Source: a bacterium
Lineage (GTDB): Bacteria > SZUA-182 > DTGQ01
Length of the DNA stretch: 12,490 nucleotides
Direction: 5' to 3'
Assembly: GCA_040755755.1 (NCBI GenBank)
Contig: JBFLZW010000074.1
Coordinates: 1 to 12,490 of the forward strand
A model generated the notes under the pieces. The model was not told where the DNA came from and made no database searches. It saw nothing but the letters and a program-made list of their open reading frames with translations. Positions 1-9,400 of this stretch are shown here, piece after piece; position 1 is the first letter of the stretch; each line of letters opens with the position of its first letter. The translations under genes were made by a program, and so were the position numbers.

Positions 1-2
1 CT

Positions 3-425
3 GCCACAGTCAGCTATATCGAAACCCACGGGACAGGAACCAGTCTGGGTGATCCGATCGAGATCAACGGCTTGAAGAAAGCCTTCGAGGAGCTGTATAG
101 AAAGCGGGGCAAAACCCCACCCCCAAAACCCCACTGCGGCCTTGGTTCGGTAAAGACCAATGTCGGCCACCTGGAGACAGCGGCAGGCATGGCCGGTATC
201 ATCAAGGTGGTTTTGGCCATGCAGCATAAAACCCTTCCGGCCACGGTCCACTTCGAGGAGCTCAATCCCTACATCCAGCTTGAGGGCAGTCCCTTCTATA
301 TTGTCAAGGAAACCAGACCCTGGGAGCCGCTCAAAGGTGATGATGGCAGGATTATCCCCAGGCGGGCAGGAGTAAGCTCCTTTGGCTTTGGGGGTGCCAA
401 CGCCCACATCGTGCTTGAGGAGTAT
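3..425 (+). other. KS1 domain, C-terminal part
   Basis: C-terminal third of a ketosynthase (window residues 1-141). The two catalytic histidines for decarboxylative condensation are visible: His9 in ETHGTGT (base 27) and His56 in NVGHLE (base 168). The nucleophilic Cys is outside the window. The domain ends at NAHIVLEEY. Both His are retained, so what is visible does not suggest a non-elongating KS0. It closely resembles KS2 and KS3 further along the same protein. Confidence 0.95.
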
Positions 426-3400
426 GAGAAGGGTGAAAATAACCATCACCCCCACCCAGCCTCCCCCCTCAAGGGGAATGGTCAACAGGATGAGCAGATC
501 ATCGTGCTCTCAGCCAGGAGTGAAGAAAGGCTCAAGGCTTATGCACAGCAGATGGTGGAATTCCTGAAAAGAGTTACTGCTCCAAGCCCGGCAGATGCTT
601 CTGCCTCAAGCCTGCCGGATATTCATGCAGCAAGCCTGCCGGGTGCTCGCCCTGATCCGATCAGCCTGACTGATCTTGCCTACGTCCTGCAAGTTGGGCG
701 AGAAGCTCTGGAGGAGCGATTGGCTCTGGTGGTGCCAGGCATACAGGAATTGATAGTGAAATTAACCCGATACTGCCAGGGGAGAAAGGATGAGGGTTTT
801 TATCAAGGGAATGTGAAGGCAAACAGGGCTAAATCCGAGCTTCTGGTTGCAGGAAAAGTAGGAAAGGAATTTATCAGGACCCTGGCACGGGAGAGAGAGC
901 TTGCCAGGTTAGCACATCTGTGGGTACTCGGAGTGGACATAGAATGGGAATTATTATACCAAAACTCCAGGCCAAGACGCATATCTGTGCCTACCTACCC
1001 TTTTGCCAGGGAAAGGCATTGGGTTACGGTATCATCAGTATCAAAGAGGGGCATCAACCCAGCCCTGGCGTACGTAAATCAGCATCAATTGGGCAGAGCA
1101 GACAGAGCCCCCGGTCAGGGCCAGGTTCCGGGGTTCCATTCTCTGATTGGCCTTCATCCTCTGATTGGCAGCAATACCTCGACCTTACGGGAGCAAAGGT
1201 TTTCGACCTGGCTGAGCGGAGACGAGTTTTTCCTGGCTGACCATGTGGTAGGTGAGCACAAGGTGCTGCCTGGCGTGGCTTATCTTGAGATGGCGCGGGC
1301 CGCAGGTGAGATCAGTGGAGAGAGAAAGGTCAGGGGGCTCAGGGATATTGTCTGGGCACAACCGGTCACGGTGGCCTCAGCCCCTCAACAGGTGCACATC
1401 AGCCTGTATCCGCAGCAGCAGGACAGGGTGGAGTTTGAGGTAAGTACCGCTGGCGAGAGCAACCGGCGGGTGGTGCACAGTCAGGGAAAGCTGGTCTATG
1501 ATGGCCAGGGCCTTGAAACTCCAACCAGGGCACAGCTCATCGATATTGAAGCCATCAAGACTCGATGCCGTGAGTTGAAAAGCGGCCGGGAATGCTATCA
1601 GGCATTTCAGAGCGGAGGGCTTAAGTACGGGCCGGGCTTTCAGACCATCAGGGAGCTTTTCTTCAATGGGAAAGAGGCCCTGGCACGCCTCGAGGTGCCG
1701 CAGAATCTTAAGGGCAGCATTCAGGAATTCGGGCTTCATCCTTCCCTGATGGACGGGGCATTGCAGACAGTGGCAGGACTTATGGCCAGCCAGTCCGAAG
1801 GTCAGGAAAAAAGCTCTGCCGATGCTCTCTATCTTCCCTTTGCCCTGGGAGAGGTGGAGATTATCAGCCCCCTGCTGCCTGAGACAGGCTATGCCTATGC
1901 AACTGTGGCCGATGATCAGTCAGGCAAAAGTCTTCCCTCTGCACGGTCCAGAGTCAAAAGGTTCAACATTCAGCTTGCAGATGAGACTGGCCAGGTGCTG
2001 GTAAGCATGAGGGACTTTTCAATCCGGGCACTCAGGCAGCCTCAAAAGAGCTCACCCCTTATCAGTGGAATCACCGAAGCGAATAAAGCTCAGACTGATA
2101 AGGTATTGGTCAGAGTAAAGGAACAGGAACTCAGGGCTGGTGAGCATGAGCTCGGAGCCGGTAGTGAACAGAAAGTCAAAGCAGATGCACAGGATTTGCG
2201 TCAAAGGATTCAAAAGGACCTGCTGAAGGCGGTCTCGGAGACTTTGAAGATCAAGGAAAAGGAGCTTGATCCGGATGAGGACCTGAGCGGGTATGGATTT
2301 GATTCCATCACCATAACTGAGTTCGCCAATCGGCTGAATGAGAAGTATAACCTTGAGATTACGCCCGTTGCCTTCTTTGATCATCCTTCTATTGGCTCAT
2401 TCGCTCAGTACTTGAGCCAGGAATATCGAGACAGACTCATTCCCTTTTATCAGGATAGCCTGAAGGTGACCAGGCAGCCTGCACTGAATGAGCCATCAGA
2501 GCCGGCAGAGGAGGTTTTTGAGGAGATCAGGCTGAAGCCCCGGTTCCAGAGCTTTGGTTATGAAGGGCCGCAGGCAGATGGAGCCATTCAATATGCCAGG
2601 AGTGAGCCGATAGCCATAGTTGGCATGGCCGGGGTGATGCCCCAGTCGGAAGACCTTGAGGTATTCTGGAAGCACCTTGAAGAGGGCCGGGACCTTATTA
2701 CCGAGATACCCAAAGATCGTTGGGATTGGCGCGTATGCTTTGGTAATCCGGCCAAAGAAGCCAATAAGACCAACATCAAGTGGGGCGGGTTCATGAAGGA
2801 AGTGGATAAATTCGATGCCGCCTTCTTTGGCATATCGCCCCGTGAGGCAGAGCTGATGGATCCCCAGCAGAGGCTTTTTTTGCAGACAGTATGGAAAACC
2901 ATCGAGGATGCAGGCTATAAGCCCTCCGATTTATCCGGCACCAAGACCGGCTTGTTTGTCGGGGTAGCCAGTTCAGATTATCAGGATATTTTACGCGCGC
3001 AGGGCATTACTATCGAAGCCTATACCTCAACCGGCATGGCCCACTCGATCCTGGCCAACCGCATCTCTTTCCTTCTCAATCTGCATGGGCCGAGCGAGCC
3101 GATCGATACTGCCTGCTCAAGCTCTCTGGTGGCAATCCACCGGGCTGTAGAGGCGATCCGGGCAGGGGATTGTGAGATGGCGATTGCCGGTGGAGTCAAT
3201 GTTATCCTGAGCCCGGCATTGTATATTTCTTTCAGCAAAGCAGGCATGTTGTGCGAGGATGGCCGGTGCAAGACCTTTGACAAGCGGGCTAATGGTTATG
3301 TCAGAGGTGAAGGGGTAGGAGCTATCCTGCTCAAGCCGTTAAGCAGGGCCAAATCAGAGGGGGACCACATCTATGCCCTGATCAGGGGAACAGCCGAAAA

Positions 3401-6400
3401 CCACGGGGGCCGGGCTAACTCCCTGACTGCCCCAAATCCCAGCGCCCAGGCTCAACTGCTGCTCAGGGCATACGAGAGGGCACAGCTCGATCCTGCTACA
3501 ATCAGTTATATCGAAACTCATGGAACCGGCACCAGCCTTGGAGATCCGATCGAGGTAGAGGGGTTAAAGAAAGCCTTTAAGGATCTGTCCGGAAGATGGG
3601 GCACAACCACTCTCAAAGAGCCCCTTTGTGGCCTTGGTACCGTAAAAACCAATATCGGCCACCTTGAGGCAGCAGCCGGAATAGCCGGTGTGATCAAAGT
3701 TCTCCTGGCCATGAAACACAAGAAACTTCCGGCCACGGTCCACTTTGAGGAGCTTAACCCTTACATCCAACTTGAGGACAGCCCCTTTTACATTGTCAAA
3801 GAAACCAGAGCATGGGAGCCTCTCAGAAGTGACGACAGCCGGATTATTCCACGTCGGGCAGGAGTCAGCTCCTTTGGCTTTGGAGGAGTCAATGCCCACA
3901 TCGTGCTTGAGGAATATGGAGAACCATGTCAGGAGCATGAAGAACCGGGGCTGCAGCTTAGCCCGCCAGTACAGGATGGGCAGCAGGAAGACCATATTGA
4001 CCATATTATTGTGCTCTCAGCCAAAAATGAAGAAAGGCTCAAGGTTTATGCTCACCAGATAGTTGAGCTCCTGGAAAAGACCACCCTGGTGAATTCTTCA
4101 TCCGCGCCGCAGGAAGAAGAACCGGCACGAAAAGCTCAGAAGGAGATTCAAGAGGAGTTACTCAGGCTTGTTTGCCAGAGGCTGAACGTTACAGAGAAGG
4201 ATATTGACCTGAAGGAGGACCTGGGTGAATATGGCCTCGATCCGGTCGGCTTGACCGAACTTGGCAATCATATTAATGAAAAATATAATCTTTGGATACC
4301 CCAGGCTATCCTCTTTGAACACCCGTCTCTTGAATCGCTGGTGCAATATGTATGGGAAGAGCAGAGAAGCAGTCTTATCCAGCATTACCCCTGCCCGCAC
4401 GAAGCGAAAAGAAGCCAGAGCCGGGAGGCTGTCAGTCTGGCTGATCTTGCCTATACCTTGCAGGTGGGCCGTGAGGCCATGGAAGAGCGGTTAGCTCTGA
4501 TAGTGTCGAGCCTCAAGGAATTGGAGGAGAAGCTCGTTCAATATTGCCAGGGATCAGAGGGAGAAGAGGTATATACCGGGAACGTGAAAGCAAACAAAGC
4601 GAAGCTCGGGCCTGTGCTCACCGGAAAAATCGGAGAGGAATTTGTTAAGACTGTTATTCAAAACAGGGAATTCAGCAAGTTAGCTCAACTATGGGTACTT
4701 GGAATGGAAATAGATTGGAGGCTGCTGCATCTCAATCGCACTCCGAGACGACTTGCTCTTCCTACCTATCCTTTTGCCCGGAAAAGGTGCTGGATACCTG
4801 CATCCGATAGGGGAATCAGTGCCATGATAATGAACGGTCAGGGTAAAGTGCTCAAGCATCATCCTCTGCTTGATCGCAATATTTCAACCTTACGGGAACA
4901 GAAATTTTCCACCCTGCTCATGGGAAATGAATTCTTCCTGGCTGATCGTATGGTTGAAGGGCAAAAGGTTTTACCGGAGCTGACTTACCTGGAGATGGCC
5001 CTGGCAGCGGGTGAGCTCAGTGCGGGCAGGAAGGTTCAAAGGCTGGAGAACATTGTCCTGGCAAGGCCGATCAGCATAGCCAGGGCTCCCCGGCAGGTTT
5101 ACACCAGCCTGTATCCGAAGCAGGGCTGGTTGGAGTACGAAGTGAGCACGCCCGATGGAGATAATCACGGGGATAAGCGAGGGAACAGGCAAGGCGATAA
5201 CCAGGGTAATAACCAAGATGATAATCAAAGAGTGGCACAGAGAGTAATACATAGCCAGGGGAGGTTGATCTTTCAGAGAAACGCTGGAAGCAAGGTCACG
5301 GATAACCGGACTGACGGCCAGGACGGGAAGGATGGGAGTAGTGAGGTTATCAATATTGAGGCTGTCCGGCAGCGATGTCAAAAGTCCTCAAGCGGTGAAG
5401 AGTGCTACCGGAGATTTCAGGGCGCGGGTTTGCACTATGGTTCAGGCTTTCAGGCCATTCAAGAGCTTTTTTATAACGGCAGCGAGGCCTTATCACGGAT
5501 TGAGTTGCCCGCAGAGATGAAAGATGGCTTCCAGGAATTCAAACTGCATCCTGTCCTGATGGATGGAGCGCTGCAAACAGTTATCTGGCTGATGCACAGC
5601 CAGGGAGCAGAACTCGATGACACCGCCTATTCCTATCTCCCCGTTGCCGTAAGGGAGGTGGAGATTATCAAACCCCTGTCAGCACGAGGATATGCTCATG
5701 TCACCTCGGCTGAGGACCAGCTTTCTGATGCGGGTCAGCGCCTGGCAAAATTCCCGATAAAGAGATTTACTATCCAACTGGGAGACGAGAAAGGCTGCGT
5801 TCTGGTAAGGATGAAGGATGTTTCCATAAAAGCACTCAGGCAGCCTTTAAATCTCAAAGCTCATCCCGGAGTGGTTCAACCTGATAGAGCCGGCATGATG
5901 TACTTTCGAAGTGTATGGGAGCGGTCAGTGGAGGGTGCTGAATCCTTCGAGACGGCTGCGGATGGCCAGGATGTATTGGCAGAAGGTGCCCTTTCAGGGC
6001 ATGTGCTGATCTTTGATACTAACAGGAATATCAGCGGGGATGGCACTGGAGATGCCACCGGGGATAGCAATGGGCAGATTGCTCAGACCCTCCAGGAGAG
6101 GATGACCACCAAGGGTGAGTGCGAGGCAAAGCTCATTGTGGTCAAGCCGGGACAGGAATACCGTGAGATTGATGAATTCGAGTATGAGATTAATCCCGGT
6201 CACCGGCAGGACTATTTCCGGCTAATCGGGACCCTGGCCAGCCGGCAGGCGCTGCCGGATACTGTTATTCACCTGTGGTCACTGTGCTCAAGAGGGGCAA
6301 TGGGGCCGATTGGGCCAATGGGGCTAACGAACTCAGGGAGTGATTACCCGGACAGTCTGAGTCTGGCCAGTCAACCCGATTTTAAAGCCCGGCTTGCTCT

Positions 6401-9400
6401 GGGGATGTATTCGATATGCTACCTCAGCCAGGCACTCACGGAGCGGGAGCAAAAGTCCAGGAGAAAACTCAGGCTGCTGTATGTCTATTCAAACTCAAAC
6501 GACCATCCACAGCCCCAGTATGCGGCTGTAAGTGGCCTGATCAAAACCATCCGCCTTGAAAATCCACGGTTCATCTATAAGGCGGTGGAAATAGAGGGGG
6601 CGGAGGAGGGTGAAAATACCCATCCCCCCAGCCCACACCAATCCAGGGAAGCTGCGTCAAAAATCCTCAGCATACTGCTGGCTGAGCTTCGCACCGGGCG
6701 TGAGGCCGAGGTTGAGGTCCGCTATGAGGGAGGACAAAGGTTTGTCAGACGCTGGCAGGAGATTGATTTCGCACGCGAGGCCGATAAGGCCCCCCAGGAC
6801 GATACCGATAAATCCACCCGGGACCATACACCAACTCTGCTCAGAGAGCATGGCGTGTATGTGATCACCGGGGGGCTGGGCGGGCTTGGGCTCATCTTTG
6901 CCCGGTATCTGGCCAGGCAGGTGAAGGCAAAACTTGTACTGGCAGGCCGCTCTGATCTGAGTGCCAGGGGGCAGGATAAAATCACCGGGCTGGAATCCCT
7001 GGGGACTGAGGTAGTCTATGTCAAAGCTGACATAACCAGCAAAGAGCGGGTCCAGGAGCTTATAGCCAAAGCCAGGCAGCGCTTTGGCAGGATACACGGG
7101 GTGATACACAGCGCCGGGGTAGTCAGGGATGCACTCCTGTCCAAAAAAGCACCGGAGGACATGGAACAGGTCCTGGCTCCCAAGGTATATGGCACCCTGT
7201 ATCTGGATGAGGCCACCCGTGATGAGCGGCTTGACTTTTTTATCCTGTTCTCATCACTGGCAGCCGTGACCGGCAACATTGGGCAGGCGGATTATGCCTA
7301 TGCCAACAGCTTCATGGATAATTTCGCCGCCTGGCGGGAAGGGCTGCGCGCCAGGCATGAGCGCTCTGGCAGGAGCCTGTCCATCGACTGGCCGCTGTGG
7401 CAGGAAGGCGGCATGAAGGTAAATGAGCAGACGGAAATTTTCCTCGCCAGGACCCTTGGCGTGAAAACCCTGAGAACAGAAGCAGGCCTTGCGGCTTTCG
7501 CCAGAGGGCTGACTTTGCGTGACAACCAGTTTCTGGTGATAGAAGGAGATCGAAGCAAGGTAAAACGAGTACTTGGTATCAAAGAAGAGGATTCTCACGG
7601 TGATTCCCGGCAGGGACCCGGCGCTCGCTCAAACCCGGCAGGTAATGCCGGTAAGACCGGCCAGATTCAGTCGGCGGAGGAGCAGGGCCTGCGCCAGAAG
7701 ATCCAGGAGGAATTACTGAAAGCCATCTCAGGAGTCTTGAAGATCAGGGAGCAGGATATCGACCCCGATGACGACCTGAGCGGATATGGGTTCGATTCAA
7801 TTACACTCACTGAGTTCGTCAATCAATTGAACGAAAAGTTTGGCATCACGCTTACACCGGTCGTTTTCTTTGAGCATCCCTCTATCAGCTCCTTTGCCCG
7901 GTACTTATGCCAGGAGCATAAAGACAGGCTCATTTCATACTATCATGGTAGTTTAGGTGGAGATGAAGAAGTGGAAGGAAGAACTGCGGAGACCGACTTA
8001 ACCGGGGAAACCTTCGAGGATATTGAATTAAAGCCGAAATTCTGGAGCATGGAGATTGAAGAGGGGCAGAGCGGAGCCGCCCGGCTTTCCGATGAGCCGA
8101 TAGCCATCATTGGCATGGCCGGGATGATGCCCCAGTCAGAGGACCTTGATACCTTCTGGAAGCATCTGGAAGAGGGCCGGGACCTTATCACCGAGATTCC
8201 CAAAGATCGCTGGGATTGGCGTGCTTACTTTGGTGATCCGGCCAGGGAGGAGAATAAGACCAATATCAAATGGGGCGGGTTCATGAAAGAGGTGGATACA
8301 TTCGATGCCGCCTTTTTTGGCATATCGCCCCGTGAAGCGGAGCTGATGGACCCCCAGCAGAGGCTCTTCTTGCAGACAGTCTGGAAGACCATCGAGGATG
8401 CAGGCTATAAGCCCTCTGATTTATCCGGCACCAGTACCGGCTTGTTCGTCGGGGTAAATACTTCGGACTACCACGAACTTTTGAAGGATCGGGCCATCGC
8501 GACAGGGATCTATACCGCAACGGGAGTAGCCCACTCGATCCTGGCTAACCGCATATCGTATCTTCTCAATCTGCATGGACCGAGCGAGCCGATCGACGCT
8601 GCCTGCTCAAGCTCTCTGGTAGCCATTCACCGGGCTGTGGAGGCGATCCGGGCAGGAGATTGTGATATGGCCATTGCCGGTGGAGTCAATGTTATCCTGA
8701 GCCCGACCCTGTATATTTCTTTCAGCAAGGCAGGCATGCTGAGCGAGGATGGCCGGTGCAAGACCTTTGATAAACAGGCCAATGGTTATGTCAGAAGCGA
8801 GGGGGTCGGTGCCATCCTGCTCAAGCCCTTAACCCGGGCCGAAGCGGAAGGTGACCACATCTATGCCCTGATCAGGGGAACAGCGGAAAATCATGGCGGT
8901 CGGGCCAATTCCCTGTCTGCTCCCAATCCCGGAGCTCAGGCCAGGCTGCTGGTCAAAGCCCATGAAAAGGGCAGGATCGATCCTGCCACCGTCAGTTATA
9001 TCGAGGTCCACGGAACAGGCACCAGCATTGGAGATCCAATCGAGATCAACGGCATACGGAAAGCCTTTGAAGAACTGTACAGAAAGTGGGGAAAAGAGCC
9101 ACCCAAAGTGCCTCACTGCAGGCTTGGTACCGTGAAAACCAATATCGGCCATGCGGAGGCGGCATCCGGAATAGCAGGCGTGATTAAGGTGCTTCTGGCC
9201 ATGAAGCACAGGAAACTTCCCGCCACTATCCACTTGAAAGAGCTTAACCCCTATATTCAATTGCAGGGCACTCCGTTCTCTGTTGTCAGGGAACCAACAC
9301 CCTGGGAGCCTCTGAAGGATCATGACGGACAGATCATCCCACGGCGTGCGGGAGTAAATGCCTTTGGTTTTGGCGGGGTCAATGCATACGTTATACTTGA

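Larger units (their letters stand above)
4857..5846 (+). other. DH2 domain, predicted inactive (catalytic His to Arg)
   Basis: Dehydratase fold (residues 1619-1948) homologous to DH1 throughout. The catalytic His is Arg1649 in ADRMVEGQKVLPE (CGT, base 4947); a CAT-to-CGT change would suffice. The following PG is PE, and the YGPGF motif is YGSGF. Asp1854 in LMDGALQ (base 5562) remains. His is the essential base in hotdog dehydratases, so DH2 should not dehydrate and module 2 would leave a beta-hydroxyl. Two in-frame minisatellites interrupt it (5157-5228 and 5313-5339) where DH1 has only short loops, consistent with relaxed constraint. Confidence 0.88.
5895..7580 (+). other. KR domain, intact, B-type signature
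   Basis: NADPH-dependent ketoreductase with N-terminal structural and C-terminal catalytic subdomains (residues 1965-2526). The nucleotide-binding motif TGGLGGLG is at 2289-2296. The catalytic set is present: Lys at 2381/2382 (LLSKKAPED), Ser at 2417/2418 (FSSLAAVTG), Tyr2431 and Asn2435 (GQADYAYAN). The GVVRD segment carries Asp2376 (base 7128) at the position of the last Asp of the LDD motif, diagnostic of B-type KRs, which give D-configured beta-hydroxyls. The structural half holds low-complexity insertions: a GD repeat, a collagen-like GxY run, and the second copy of the GGGTGAAAATA repeat. Since DH2 is dead, the hydroxyl is expected to persist unless removed by another DH. Confidence 0.93.

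Noticed and set aside
6294-6329. Collagen-like domain
   Set aside because: Only four G-x-y triplets, inside a KR subdomain; recorded as a tandem repeat, not as a functional collagen domain.
6657-7598. Long minus-strand open frames opposite the KR
   Set aside because: They are antisense shadows of a confidently assigned KR, with no start context or domain content of their own.
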